A stretch of DNA of 63,398 bases, taken from assembly GCA_009691915.1 (NCBI GenBank), contig SIAD01000012.1:1-63398 (forward strand), in the 5' to 3' direction. The translations under genes and the position numbers were made by a program. A model generated the notes under the pieces. The model did no database searches. It saw nothing but the letters and a program-made list of their open reading frames with translations, and had not been told where the DNA came from. Of the stretch, positions 16,026 to 26,034 are shown in pieces (the stretch's first letter is position 1; every line of letters begins with the position of its first letter). The DNA is from Phycisphaerales bacterium. GTDB lineage: Bacteria; Planctomycetota; Phycisphaerae; Phycisphaerales; SM1A02.

Positions 16026-18722
16026 TCAGATCGCATCGGAGACCTCAGAGTCGATCATCTGCCGTCGAGCCATCTCCTTGAAGATGCCCTCGCGCGACAT
16101 TAGTTCCTTGAAGGACCCAGACTGCACGATCCGCCCTGCGTGCATCACATAGATCCTGTCGGCCGTGCGGATCGTGCTAAGCCGATGCGCGACCACCAGC
16201 CGCGTCGCCTTGAGCCCCTCGAGACTTTCAACCACCTGCGCCTGCGAGACTTCGTCGAGCGCGCTCGTGGCCTCGTCGAAGATAAGGATCTTGGGGCGCG
16301 TCACCAGCGCGCGGGCAATCATGAGCTTCTGCACCTGGCCCCCCGAGAGGGTCTGATCGGTCACATAGGTGTGAACCCCCATGGGCATGTCGGCAACCTC
16401 ATCGGCGAACCCCGCGGCGGCAATTGCCCGCTCCGCGTCCTTGGGTGTGAATAGCGTGCTCCCGACAATGTTGTCGAGGATTGACCCGGGGACGATTCGA
16501 GTGTTCTGCACGACGGCGCCGATCTGCCGCCGCACCGCGACGAGGTCGAGCCGATCGAGGGGCTTGCCGTCGAAGAGGACGACGCCCGCATCGGGATCTC
16601 GCAGTCCGAGGATCAGTTGGAGCAATGTCGACTTGCCGCTTCCGCTTGGCCCAACGACCGCGACACATTGTCCCGCTTCGATCTGCATGCTGACTCCCGA
16701 GAGGACCTCGCTCGCGTGGCCCGGGTAGGAGAAGCGGACTTCGCCGAGTCGGATCTGACCGGTGAGCGCGCCGGGCTGCTCGCGGTCGCCCATGCGCTCG
16801 GTGCTGGCCTCGAGAATGGGCTTGATGCGGGCAAGCGTTGACTTGAGCGATGCGAGGTCTCCGAGCCGTTCGCCCAGTTCGAGCACCGAGTAGAGCGCGA
16901 TCACAAACGCACTGTTGAAGACCAGATACTCCGCGATCTGAAACGAGGCGTTGTTGCCACCTTCCTGCATGATTGTTCCCGCGGTCTTCCCCGGCAGAAA
17001 CATCGCCCAGAAGATCGCCAGGCATGCCATCGGAAAGGCCGAGGCAAAGATGTCGAAGATGAGATCGAGCCGGCGCGTCTTCATGGAGGCATCGCGGATC
17101 CCCTTGAATCGGCGAAGCCATCGCAGCGTCGCGTACTGCTCGGCGGCGGCGCTGCGGATGGTGTCCACGCCACCAATGAACTGCAGCACCATGCTCGAGA
17201 GACGCCCCTGCCCCTCCATGATCGATGCCGTGAGCCGCGCACGGGACACGCTGAGCAGAATGCTGACAAGGACCGCCACGACAAGGAGGCCCGCGCCGAC
17301 GGCGCCCGCAGTGGGATTCACCCAGACCATCAACCCGACATACACAATGGAGAATATTCCCGCGATGATCGCTGACACTCCTGCACCCGAGAGAACCGAC
17401 TGGAGATCCCCCACCGAGAGAATTCGGTCTGCAAGATCGCCGCTGCTGAACTCTCGAAATTTCTGGACGGGCATCCGCAGGCATCGGTCGAGCACACCCC
17501 CCAGCGCACGGCTCCCCAATCGCGTCTCCGCGCGCAGCAGGAGGTTGGACACGACGAAACTGCACGCGGCCGAAGTGAGTGTTGTGCCGAGAAGGACAAG
17601 TCCGATGAATAGAAGCGCGAGGCGATTGTTGCCGGGCAGGATCCGCGTCACGAGAACACCGATGGCGATCGGAACGGCGAGATTGACGATCGTTGCAACG
17701 CCCGTCACCATCATGGCGCGGACGTAGTCGGTCTCAGATCCACGAACTACGAAGCGCAGAAACCGCTTGATCGTTGTGTCCTCGTGCCCGAGCGTGGCAT
17801 GAAACTGCGACGCCCCCTTGCCAAGCCCCGAGGCAAACGCCGCATCAACGATCACCGGCCCTTGTGTTGCACCGGCCGAGTGCACGAACGCGACCATTCC
17901 GGCACTGGTGGGAACGATCGCCACCGGCGACTGATCTTCAGTCCGAAACGCCAGCAGCGCACCGACCCCGCTCGTCCACCAACCCGGGTCTAGGAACACC
18001 GGGCGGATTCCGAGTCCAGCTAGATGCGCAAAGACCTGCTCGGGTCTCCGGGTGGCGTCGCGGGGAAGCCGGGTGGGTACGACCGCACCGTCGCACCCCA
18101 TGTGCAACGCGATCTGCATGCATGCGCGGACGATGGGCGGGAGCCGTTCGTCCGGGAGGTCGCGCCAGGACGGGATCGCGCCGCGACTAACGGTCGCGGT
18201 GAGTTTGTCTTCGAAGGAGAGCGTCGCGCTCGCCGTACTCACGAGACGCCGCATGTGACGAGAGAAGGCCGTCTCGGTGATCGAGTCACCTCGACGAGCG
18301 AGTCCCTTCGAGCAGAGTTCGCGGGCCGACGCAAGTGTGGTTTTCGGTGGCAGCGAGATTCCGCAGGCGACGAGCGTTGCCGTGACTCCCGCCAGAAGCG
18401 ATCGTTCCGCGGGCGATCCCGCTCCCACTGACCCGAGCATCGCTGCAGGAATTCGCACACACTCCGCCTCGGACATCGGCACGAGCTCGATTCGCTCGAT
18501 GGGACCAACAATTGCGCATCCCTCGCCGAGCACCGCGACCTTGTGCCTCCGCGTGTGCCCTTCGCGATGGGCGAACACAACGAGCGCTCCCTGGACGACG
18601 ACCAGCATGTCCACCAGGGCGCCTGCATCGACGCCCTTGCGCCTATCGAGGAGCACTTCTTCGCCGCCGGTCTGGCGCGCCGCGTCGATAATCTCGGCCG
18701 GATTCGTGTGGGCGGCACTCAT
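16026..18722 (-). CDS. NHLM-type peptide exporter, second ABC transporter
   Basis: 898 residues. Residues 1-140 resemble a cyclic-nucleotide-binding/CAP-like domain. Residues of about 215-310 look like a C39-peptidase-like region without an evident catalytic Cys. A six-helix type 1 ABC membrane domain follows (about 335-630), then an ATPase with Walker A VVGPSGSGKSTLL, signature TLSGGQVQK and Walker B ILIFDEATSALD. This layout fits the NHLM bacteriocin-system ATP-binding protein family. The start overlaps the stop of the C39 transporter by 4 bp, so the two probably form a heterodimer. It is the last gene of the exporter operon and points toward the leader-peptide gene. Confidence 0.85.
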   Translation of the reverse strand: MSAAHTNPAEIIDAARQTGGEEVLLDRRKGVDAGALVDMLVVVQGALVVFAHREGHTRRHKVAVLGEGCAIVGPIERIELVPMSEAECVRIPAAMLGSVGAGSPAERSLLAGVTATLVACGISLPPKTTLASARELCSKGLARRGDSITETAFSRHMRRLVSTASATLSFEDKLTATVSRGAIPSWRDLPDERLPPIVRACMQIALHMGCDGAVVPTRLPRDATRRPEQVFAHLAGLGIRPVFLDPGWWTSGVGALLAFRTEDQSPVAIVPTSAGMVAFVHSAGATQGPVIVDAAFASGLGKGASQFHATLGHEDTTIKRFLRFVVRGSETDYVRAMMVTGVATIVNLAVPIAIGVLVTRILPGNNRLALLFIGLVLLGTTLTSAACSFVVSNLLLRAETRLGSRALGGVLDRCLRMPVQKFREFSSGDLADRILSVGDLQSVLSGAGVSAIIAGIFSIVYVGLMVWVNPTAGAVGAGLLVVAVLVSILLSVSRARLTASIMEGQGRLSSMVLQFIGGVDTIRSAAAEQYATLRWLRRFKGIRDASMKTRRLDLIFDIFASAFPMACLAIFWAMFLPGKTAGTIMQEGGNNASFQIAEYLVFNSAFVIALYSVLELGERLGDLASLKSTLARIKPILEASTERMGDREQPGALTGQIRLGEVRFSYPGHASEVLSGVSMQIEAGQCVAVVGPSGSGKSTLLQLILGLRDPDAGVVLFDGKPLDRLDLVAVRRQIGAVVQNTRIVPGSILDNIVGSTLFTPKDAERAIAAAGFADEVADMPMGVHTYVTDQTLSGGQVQKLMIARALVTRPKILIFDEATSALDEVSQAQVVESLEGLKATRLVVAHRLSTIRTADRIYVMHAGRIVQSGSFKELMSREGIFKEMARRQMIDSEVSDAI

Positions 18723-21007
18723 GGAGGAGCCCCACCGGTGACGAGGTTGCAGTAGTCCCCGCCAAGGTCAAGCAGCTGACCGTGCGTCCCGCGTTCGACG
18801 ACTTCCCCTGCACGCATTACGATGATCTCGTCCGCGTCGCGGATCGTGCTCAGACGATGGGCGACGACCACGCAGGTGACGCCGCGCCTACGAAGGGCCG
18901 CGTCGAGCGCAAGTTCTGTAACGGGGTCTAGCGCGCTAGTGGCCTCATCCATGATGAGGAGCGCCGGTCGCCGCGAAAGCGCACGGGCAATGTCGAGCCG
19001 CTGCGCCTCGCCTCCGGAGAAGTTGGTCCCGCCCTCGGACACTTGCATGTCGAGTCCGCCGCGCGAGGCGAGGAGCTCGGAGAGTTGCGCGTCCTCGAGT
19101 GCCTCGACCATCCACTGGTCGGGGATGTCGGGGTTCCACATGGAAAGGTTCTCGCGGATCGACCCCTCGAAAAACGCCGCCCGTTGGAACACTGTCGCCA
19201 CGCTCGCCGCGCGGACATGGCGTGGGATGTTGCCGAGTGGGATTCCGTCGAGAAGGATGTCGCCTTCCCAGGGATCGATGAGCCCCGAGGCCAACCGCGC
19301 CAGCGTCGACTTTCCTGAACCGGTTCCCCCCACGATGGCCGTACGCCCCCCTGCCTTCACCGTGAGAGACAAGTCGCTCAGGAGCGCGCGCTGACCGTGT
19401 CCGTACCCGAAGGTCACGCCACGAAGTTCAAGCTCCCCAGCGGCGTATTCGATCTCACGGGCGTCGTCGACCGAAGGGTCGAGCGCGAGGCGGTCGACTC
19501 CGTGGCACAGGACATCGTCGAGGCGACCGAGGTCGGCGCGGACTGTCTGGATCTCCTTCAGAAGCTCCGCCAGTTGCGTGACCGGGGTCATGAATCCCAC
19601 GAGCAGGATCTGGAGCCCAAGCAGCATGCCGATGGACATGTGTCCCTCCATGACCTGCCATCCGCCGAACGAGAGGATCAGCACCGACACGACCAGCGCC
19701 TGGAACCATGTGGGGATGACGCTGACTGCATTGGAGAGAAGACTCGCGCGCTGTTGCGCTGCGCTGACGCGCGCGGCGAAGGCCATCGAACGGCCGAAGA
19801 AGTCGGCTTCCCGTCCGCTGGCCTTTAGGGATTCGAGCGTCATGAGTCCGGCAACGATCGCGCCCTGCTTCATTCCCTCCTGCTGCGAGAGCGACTGCGC
19901 CTGATCGACACGAGCGCGCGCCACCACAAAGAGCATGCCGAGCGTCGCGGAGACGGCGACGAGGGCGATCCCGGCTATCAGGAGATTGATCGACGCGATC
20001 GCGCAGAAGAACACCAGAAGCGTCAGGACCTGCACGATCGCGGGCGCGAACTTCGACGAGAGCAGTGAGGCGACGCCATCATTGGCCTGCACGCGCTCGG
20101 CGATATCGCCGGGGTACCTCTGACCGAAAAATGTTGTCGGCAGCCGGAAGATCTGCTTCATGAACTCGATGCTGCGCTCGAGTGAGAGGCGATTCTCCAG
20201 TTGCGAGAGGATCCGCTGCTGGAGGTAGAGGAGCCCGGCCTCGATGATGAGCGCGCCCAGCACGCCGAGCATCAGCCAGACCATCCAGTCTGAGCGTTCC
20301 TGCGCTAGGACGATGTCCACATAGGCGGCGGCCATGCCGGGAATTGCCACCATCGGCACCGCGAGGAGCAGTCCGACAAAGACAGTCAGCCAAACGGCAC
20401 TCTCGCTGCCGCGCATCCACTGCGTGACGAGTGCCAGCGACGAGGGAGGATCGCCTGTCGCCACAAACTCCTCGCCCGGCTCCATCGTGAGAACCACCCC
20501 GGTGAATTCCTGGTCAAACTCCTCGGGGCTGACGAGCCGCCGTCCCGCCGCGGGATCCATGATTCGGTAACCCTTCTTCGTCCACCCTTCGAGGACGACG
20601 AAGTGGTTGAGCCCCCAGAACACGATGATGGGGAGCGCGATCTCCTCGAATCCCTCGATCTCGCACTTGAGTCCTTCGGTGTCGAGGCCGAAGTGCCGAG
20701 CGGCACGGGCGATGCGCAGCGCGTTGGATCCGTCGCGGTCGACACCTACCGCCTCCCGAACTTCTTCGAGCGGTCTGTAGGCGTGATGGAAACCCAGCAC
20801 ACTGGCGAGGCTGGCCGCGCCGCACTCCGCAGCGACCACCTGCATGACGGTCGGGACGCGGACGGAGCGCGGTGGCCCCGGCGGCAATCGCGGCCCCATC
20901 ACTTCGGATTCTTCGCTGTCGCTGTCAGAGGCGTCGCTCTCGGGCTCCGCCGCCATCTCCTCGTCCGCAGATTCGTCTTTAGGTTCGCGCGTGTCCGGAT
21001 CGCTCAT
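18719..21007 (-). CDS. NHLM-type peptidase C39 ABC transporter (PCAT)
   Basis: 762 residues. After a very acidic Asp/Glu/Ser-rich N-terminal tail (about 1-37) comes a complete C39 peptidase domain: Gln56 and Cys62 in VMQVVAAECGAASLA, His135 in GLNHFVVLEGW, and Asp151 in IMDPAAG. The type 1 ABC membrane domain spans roughly 195-480, and the ATPase has Walker A IVGGTGSGKSTLA, signature NFSGGEAQR and Walker B LLIMDEATSALD. C39 transporters cut leaders after Gly-Gly and export the core. 4-bp overlaps join it to the fusion-protein gene and the second ABC gene. Confidence 0.92.
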   Translation of the reverse strand: MSDPDTREPKDESADEEMAAEPESDASDSDSEESEVMGPRLPPGPPRSVRVPTVMQVVAAECGAASLASVLGFHHAYRPLEEVREAVGVDRDGSNALRIARAARHFGLDTEGLKCEIEGFEEIALPIIVFWGLNHFVVLEGWTKKGYRIMDPAAGRRLVSPEEFDQEFTGVVLTMEPGEEFVATGDPPSSLALVTQWMRGSESAVWLTVFVGLLLAVPMVAIPGMAAAYVDIVLAQERSDWMVWLMLGVLGALIIEAGLLYLQQRILSQLENRLSLERSIEFMKQIFRLPTTFFGQRYPGDIAERVQANDGVASLLSSKFAPAIVQVLTLLVFFCAIASINLLIAGIALVAVSATLGMLFVVARARVDQAQSLSQQEGMKQGAIVAGLMTLESLKASGREADFFGRSMAFAARVSAAQQRASLLSNAVSVIPTWFQALVVSVLILSFGGWQVMEGHMSIGMLLGLQILLVGFMTPVTQLAELLKEIQTVRADLGRLDDVLCHGVDRLALDPSVDDAREIEYAAGELELRGVTFGYGHGQRALLSDLSLTVKAGGRTAIVGGTGSGKSTLARLASGLIDPWEGDILLDGIPLGNIPRHVRAASVATVFQRAAFFEGSIRENLSMWNPDIPDQWMVEALEDAQLSELLASRGGLDMQVSEGGTNFSGGEAQRLDIARALSRRPALLIMDEATSALDPVTELALDAALRRRGVTCVVVAHRLSTIRDADEIIVMRAGEVVERGTHGQLLDLGGDYCNLVTGGAPP

Positions 21008-21879
21008 CGCTCATCACCGACGCCGCCGCCAAACCCTGGCATCACTAGCGCCACCGGACGGATCTCACCGATGTAGATCTCGATGTTGCAGGGGGCACCG
21101 TCCACAAGCATCCCGGCCGCTCCCTTGCCCCCGACCCACTTCACGCCGCCAGCGCCATCGGGATCTTCGTCAAGCTTCACCGTCACGGCCATCACCGACC
21201 CAAAGGTGCCCAGAATCTCTTCGACAATCGTGTGGCTTGGCACATGACCCAGCGCCTTCTGCTTGCTCGTGATGAAGTGGTCGACTTGAACAATTGTCCC
21301 GAGCGACTGCACGTCGCCGGCTGAGTCGGCACTCGCGAAGCTCACTCGAACCGGCATCCCGATAACGACACTCTTTCCCTCGCTCAATGGGATAAACGCG
21401 AGGCAGCTCGGGTGCGGCGCACCGGAAATGACGAGGGCGATCGACTGTCCGCTCTCGACGAAGTCTCCTGATTCGGACTCGAGTGAGACAAGACGGCCGG
21501 CCTTGGGAGCGCGCACCTCGCTGATGGCCGCGTCCGCCGATCCACCCGCGAGCGAGGCGATGCGTTGCCCAGCGACGACCGTCGCCCCTTCGGGTAGGTC
21601 GATCGACGCGATGTATCCACTGGTGTGCGCGTTACAGGTGTCGAGCTGCTCCCCGCGCAGGAAGATCCCGCTGCCGATCACCGTGATGGGGATGCGCCCC
21701 GCGAAACTCCACACCACGACGGTCGCAAGCAGGAACGCGAGTGTCGCCGTCAGGATCCAGAGTCTGGGTTCAACGATCGGGCTCAGGGTGTTGAGGCGAT
21801 TCCGGCCTCCAACGGCCCCCAGTGCCTCCACGCGAAAGAGTTCCTTCTTTCCTTCGTCGGGCTCTGCCATGTCTCCCAT
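21004..21879 (-). CDS. NHLM-type HlyD-like secretion (membrane fusion) protein
   Basis: About 291 residues using the ATG at 21879; MAEPDEGK at 21870 is an alternative. The frame remains open to 22044, but that part overlaps apaG. One transmembrane helix (ILTATLAFLLATVVVWSFAG) precedes a biotinyl-lipoyl-like hairpin (ASIDLPEGATVVAGQRIASL, APKAGRLVSLESESGDFVESGQ) and a beta-barrel region. This fits the periplasmic adaptor of NHLM bacteriocin export. It is the first gene of the exporter operon, 34 bp after apaG, and overlaps the C39 transporter by 4 bp. Confidence 0.85.
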   Translation of the reverse strand: MGDMAEPDEGKKELFRVEALGAVGGRNRLNTLSPIVEPRLWILTATLAFLLATVVVWSFAGRIPITVIGSGIFLRGEQLDTCNAHTSGYIASIDLPEGATVVAGQRIASLAGGSADAAISEVRAPKAGRLVSLESESGDFVESGQSIALVISGAPHPSCLAFIPLSEGKSVVIGMPVRVSFASADSAGDVQSLGTIVQVDHFITSKQKALGHVPSHTIVEEILGTFGSVMAVTVKLDEDPDGAGGVKWVGGKGAAGMLVDGAPCNIEIYIGEIRPVALVMPGFGGGVGDER

Positions 21880-21913
21880 GAGTGAAGGGAGGATACCCGC
21901 CCTCGGCAGTCGG

Positions 21914-22315
21914 TCAGGCAGGAGCCGCGAAGTAGAACCGCGACACCTGCGCGTCAAAGGACGAGGCGTCGTCGCGCTCAAAGACGAAGTGCCCTTCCAT
22001 CGTGCCCCACGCTGTGGGGAGCGGACAGAAGCTGGAGTACTCAAAGCTCTCGCCAGGCGCCAGAGACGGATGCTGCCCGACGACTCCAGGGCCGTTCACA
22101 TCATGCTGTACCCCGTCGGCATCGACTACATGCCACTCCCTGCTGCGAAGACGAGCGCTGCATTCGCCTTCATTTGTCATATGGATCTTGTAGGCGAAAG
22201 TGAATCGCCCGCGCCGGGCATCCGAGCGGCTCTCAATGAACGAGGGATCCACGCGGATGCGGATCCCCTGCGTCAGCGTCTCTGATCCAAGCGACTTGAC
22301 GGCACTGGTGGTCAT
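21914..22315 (-). CDS. apaG: ApaG-domain protein
   Basis: 133 residues from MTTSAVKSLG; the longer in-frame start at 22384 would run close to the tRNA and adds no family sequence. The Fn3-like ApaG fold is shown by FTFAYKIHMTNEG, LRSREWHVVDADG, GVVGQHPSLAPGESFEYSSFC and the Gly-rich MEGHFVF near the end. Its exact function is uncertain in the family (CorD in some enterobacteria). It is in the same direction as the exporter operon, 34 bp upstream, and may share its promoter. Confidence 0.92.
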   Translation of the reverse strand: MTTSAVKSLGSETLTQGIRIRVDPSFIESRSDARRGRFTFAYKIHMTNEGECSARLRSREWHVVDADGVQHDVNGPGVVGQHPSLAPGESFEYSSFCPLPTAWGTMEGHFVFERDDASSFDAQVSRFYFAAPA

Positions 22316-22410
22316 CGCTGAAGAGGATAGGCGATGGGAAGCCAGAATCAGCTTCGCCGTTGCCACGCTTTGTATGATCGGCACGGACGGGTATCTTCCC
22401 TATCCGCATT

Positions 22411-22481
22411 TGGGGATTGGTGTAACGGTAGCACAACTGACTCTGACTCAGTTTGTCCTAGTTCGAATCTAGGATCCCCAG
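22411..22481 (+). tRNA. tRNA-Gln (anticodon CTG)
   Basis: 71-nt cloverleaf: acceptor TGGGGAT with ATCCCCA, short D arm (GTG..CAC), anticodon stem ACTGA/TCAGT with loop CTCTGAC giving CTG, and T arm around TTCGAAT. The U-A first acceptor pair is typical of tRNA-Gln, as is discriminator G. CCA is not encoded. Five T residues follow directly and may end transcription. Confidence 0.95.
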
Positions 22482-22539
22482 TTTTTCGTCCCTCGCGCGG
22501 AGCCAGGGCCGAGTGCCTGTCAAGGGAGAAAGTGCGGCG

Positions 22540-23358
22540 ATGCGGGTCGTGAGCCTTGTTCCATCAGCGACTGAGATCCTGTGCCGAATCGGCGGTGAGG
22601 GACTCCTTGTCGGACGGAGTCATCAATGCGACTGGCCGCCGACGATCTCGAATCTGCCTGCTGTCACGCGCCCGCACAGTGCGACGCTTGATGCTGACGC
22701 ACTCAAGGATCTGCGCCCCGATGTGATCCTCACGCAGGATCTCGCCAGTGTGTGCGCGATCGCGGACACGCTGAATCCCCGCCCCCAAGTCGTCTGCCTG
22801 AAACCAGTGTCATTCTTCGAGGTGCTCGATGACACTCTCAAGGTCGGCGACGCCGTCGGACTGGCCCGTGAAGCGGAACGAGCGATGGTCGAACTCCGCG
22901 AGGGGTGGTGGAGTGCCATCGACTTCGTCAATCCCTATGGCAATGGCGACGAAGTCCTGTTCCTTGAGTGGATGGATCCAGTCTTTGTTGGCGGCCACTG
23001 GACGCCGCAACTCATCGATGCGGCGGGCGGACGGCACTCACTCAACGCTGTCGGGGCGAAGAGTCGGGTCGCTATGCCCGAAGAGATCATCATGGCCGCG
23101 CCGGGCAGAGTCATCATCTGTCCATGCGGAGTCGGACTCCCGAAGATCCGGGAGGATCTGGCAGCACTTCGACGCCAGCCATGGTGGCCCCTCATTCCGG
23201 CGGTGATGGATGGTCCGGGCCGCGTTGCGCTGGTCGATGGCAGTGCCATGTTCAACCGGCCCGGTCCTCGACTTGTCGACGCGTTTCGATGGCTGGTGGC
23301 CTGGCTCAACGATCGTCCTGAAGTATCACCCCCTGGGTTTCCCGTCGAGTATCTCTGA
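22540..23358 (+). CDS. Cobalamin-binding BtuF-like protein
   Basis: 272 residues from the ATG at 22540, with GGGAG upstream. It begins directly in the fold (MRVVSLVPSATEILCRIG) with no signal peptide. It then shows SHQCDWPP, RPDVILTQDL and the PAVMDGPGRVALVDGSAMFNRPG-like end of periplasmic-binding-protein class III (BtuF) proteins. The missing signal suggests a cytoplasmic cobalamin- or metal-chelate-binding relative rather than a transporter subunit. The window also holds a cobalamin adenosyltransferase at 51.8 kb. The ligand is inferred only. Confidence 0.8.
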   Translation: MRVVSLVPSATEILCRIGGEGLLVGRSHQCDWPPTISNLPAVTRPHSATLDADALKDLRPDVILTQDLASVCAIADTLNPRPQVVCLKPVSFFEVLDDTLKVGDAVGLAREAERAMVELREGWWSAIDFVNPYGNGDEVLFLEWMDPVFVGGHWTPQLIDAAGGRHSLNAVGAKSRVAMPEEIIMAAPGRVIICPCGVGLPKIREDLAALRRQPWWPLIPAVMDGPGRVALVDGSAMFNRPGPRLVDAFRWLVAWLNDRPEVSPPGFPVEYL

Positions 23359-23411
23359 CCCGAGGCTCCGGGTCGGTTCGGCATGGTGTTTGCTCTCCTG
23401 GAGAATTACCC

Positions 23412-26027
23412 ATGAACATCGAGAAATTCACAACGCTTGCTCAGGAAGCTCTGGCACTCGCGCAGTCGAACGCCGTCCGCGACCAGCACGCCGAGGTCGG
23501 CTCGCTGGCCCTCCTGGCGGCCCTTCTCGCGGAAAGGGATGGCCCCGCCGCCAGCGTCGTGCGCAAGGCGGGGCTTGATCCGGCGCGCATCTCGGCGACT
23601 GTTTCCGCGCAACTCTCACGGCAACCTCGAGTCGAAGGCTCCACGCCGACCGGTGGACGCGAGCTTAGCGAGGTGTTCGGCGCGGCGGAGCGTCTCGCAA
23701 AGACGATGAAGGACTCCTATGTGTCCAGCGACCATCTCCTGATCGCCATCGCGCAGACGCGCGGCGGCGGACAGGATGTGCTGCTCGCGGTCGGAGCCAC
23801 TGCGAAGATCCTCGAGGATGCCGCGCGAGAGGTGCGGCGAGCGAGCGGGGTCGAGGGGATCCACGACCCCGGTGGCGAGAGTTCCATGGAGGCGTTGAAG
23901 AAGTACGGCAAGGACCTCAATCTGCTGGCGGCCAGCGGGAAGCTCGACCCCGTCGTCGGTCGGGACGAGGAGATCCGGCGCTGCATGCAGGTGCTGTCAC
24001 GCCGGACGAAGAACAATCCGGTACTCATCGGAGAGCCTGGGGTCGGCAAGACGGCGATCGCCGAGGGACTGGCCCAGCGGATCGTGGATGGTGACTGCCC
24101 GGAGTCGATGAGGGCTTCGCGGATCATCGCGCTGGATGTCGGGCAGCTGCTCGCGGGGGCCAAATTCCGCGGAGAATTCGAAGAACGGCTCAAGGGGGTG
24201 CTGCGCGAAGTCGCCGCCAGCGACGGGAGGATCATCCTCTTCATTGACGAACTGCACACCATCGTCGGTGCTGGTCAGGCCGAGGGAGCACCGGGCGCGG
24301 GACAACTCCTCAAGCCCGCGCTCGCGCGTGGCGAACTGCACTGCATCGGCGCGACAACGCTCGACGAGTACCGCAGGCATGTCGAGAAGGACGCGGCGTT
24401 CGAGCGGCGGTTCGCCCCGGTGTTCGTCGGAGAGCCGAGTGTCGACGCCACCATCGCCATCCTGCGCGGACTCAAGGAGCGCTATCAGGCGCATCACGGA
24501 GTGCGCATCCAGGACTCCGCGCTGGTGGCGGCGGCGAATCTTTCCGACCGCTACATCAGCGATCGGTTTCTTCCCGACAAGGCGATCGACCTTCTTGACG
24601 AGGCGGCCAGCCGCCTCAGGATCGAGAACGACTCGATGCCCGTCGAACTCGATGCGATCCGTCGGACCATCACGACCCTTGAGATCGAGAAGGCTGCGCT
24701 CCAGATGGAGAAGGATCCTCAGAGCGCTCACAGGCTCGCCGGGGTTGATCAGGAACTCGCTCATCAGCGCGAACAGGACCGCACGATGACCGCACAGTGG
24801 ACCGTGGAGAAGAAAGACCTTGACACGATCAAGGACATCGACCGACAGGTTGAGGCGAAGAAGGTCGAGTTCGAGCAGGCGCAGCGCAGAGGCGACTTCG
24901 AGCGCGCGGCCAGAATCCAGCACGGCGAGATGCGCGACCTCGACACCCGTCGCCTGCAGGCCGAGCGGGCCCTGCGCCAGCGGATCGCCGCGGGTGGGGC
25001 GCTCGTGAAGGAGGAGGTTGATCCCGAGGCGATCGCCGAGGTCGTCGCAAAGTGGACCGGGATTCCGCTGGCACGACTGGTGGAGAGTGAGCGTGAGAAG
25101 CTTTTGCACATCGAGGAGGCGCTCAAGGCGCGAGTCGTCGGACAGGAGGAGGCCGTGCGCGCGGTCTCCGAGGCGGTGCGAAGAAATCGAGCTGGACTCG
25201 GCGAGCCACACCGTCCCATCGGCTCATTCCTCTTTCTCGGCCCCACCGGCGTCGGTAAGACTGAGTTGTGCAAGGCGCTGGCTGAACTTCTCTTCGACTC
25301 GCAGGATGCTCTGGTGCGCATTGACATGAGTGAGTACATGGAACGGCATGCGGTGGCGCGGCTCATCGGCGCGCCGCCTGGATATGTCGGCTTCGAAGAG
25401 GGAGGGCGGCTCACCGAGGCGGTGCGGAGGCGTCCCTACTGCGTCATCCTGTTCGATGAGTTTGAGAAGGCTCATCCCGATGTGAACAATGTGCTCCTTC
25501 AAGTCCTCGACGACGGGAGATTGACCGACGGACAGGGGCGCACCGTCAACTTTGCCAACACGCTCATCGTCATGACGAGCAACCTCGGGTCGGCGGCGAT
25601 CATGGAGATGACCGAAGCGGAGCAGCCTGACGAGATGATCCAGGCGCATGTCGCGAAACTCCTCAAGCAGCACCTCCGCCCCGAGCTTCTCAATCGCATC
25701 GACGAGACCGTCGTGTTCCACCAGCTGGGCAAGGAGCAGCTGGCGAAGATCGCTGAGATCCAGCTTGGAAACCTGACGCGCAGGCTCGTTCAGCGAGGAC
25801 TCGGACTGGAAGTCTCCAAGGCGGCACGCGATGCGCTGGCGGCCGAGGGATACGACCCGCAATTCGGCGCACGGCCGCTCAAACGAGTGATCCAGCAGCG
25901 CGTCGAGAACGCCATCGCCTCGGGAATCCTTGACGGGCGATTCAAGGATGGCGACACGGTGCGCGTCGACTACGCGCGGAACTCGTTCAGCGTCGGGAGC
26001 GACCGGAACACGAAGGCTGCGCGCTAG
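23412..26027 (+). CDS. clpB: ATP-dependent chaperone ClpB
   Basis: 871 residues, the usual ClpB length. It contains the Clp N domain with two repeats (1-150), AAA1 with [13 protein letters not shown] and [13 protein letters not shown], and the middle coiled-coil region at about 405-530 ([15 protein letters not shown]..). AAA2 follows with [23 protein letters not shown] and [12 protein letters not shown]. The C-terminus lacks the ClpP-binding IGF loop pattern of ClpA/X as far as I can see, so it is a disaggregase working with DnaK. GGAG lies 9 nt ahead of the ATG. No CIRCE element was seen. Confidence 0.96.
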   Translation: MNIEKFTTLAQEALALAQSNAVRDQHAEVGSLALLAALLAERDGPAASVVRKAGLDPARISATVSAQLSRQPRVEGSTPTGGRELSEVFGAAERLAKTMKDSYVSSDHLLIAIAQTRGGGQDVLLAVGATAKILEDAAREVRRASGVEGIHDPGGESSMEALKKYGKDLNLLAASGKLDPVVGRDEEIRRCMQVLSRRTKNNPVLIGEPGVGKTAIAEGLAQRIVDGDCPESMRASRIIALDVGQLLAGAKFRGEFEERLKGVLREVAASDGRIILFIDELHTIVGAGQAEGAPGAGQLLKPALARGELHCIGATTLDEYRRHVEKDAAFERRFAPVFVGEPSVDATIAILRGLKERYQAHHGVRIQDSALVAAANLSDRYISDRFLPDKAIDLLDEAASRLRIENDSMPVELDAIRRTITTLEIEKAALQMEKDPQSAHRLAGVDQELAHQREQDRTMTAQWTVEKKDLDTIKDIDRQVEAKKVEFEQAQRRGDFERAARIQHGEMRDLDTRRLQAERALRQRIAAGGALVKEEVDPEAIAEVVAKWTGIPLARLVESEREKLLHIEEALKARVVGQEEAVRAVSEAVRRNRAGLGEPHRPIGSFLFLGPTGVGKTELCKALAELLFDSQDALVRIDMSEYMERHAVARLIGAPPGYVGFEEGGRLTEAVRRRPYCVILFDEFEKAHPDVNNVLLQVLDDGRLTDGQGRTVNFANTLIVMTSNLGSAAIMEMTEAEQPDEMIQAHVAKLLKQHLRPELLNRIDETVVFHQLGKEQLAKIAEIQLGNLTRRLVQRGLGLEVSKAARDALAAEGYDPQFGARPLKRVIQQRVENAIASGILDGRFKDGDTVRVDYARNSFSVGSDRNTKAAR

Positions 26028-26034
26028 GCACGGG

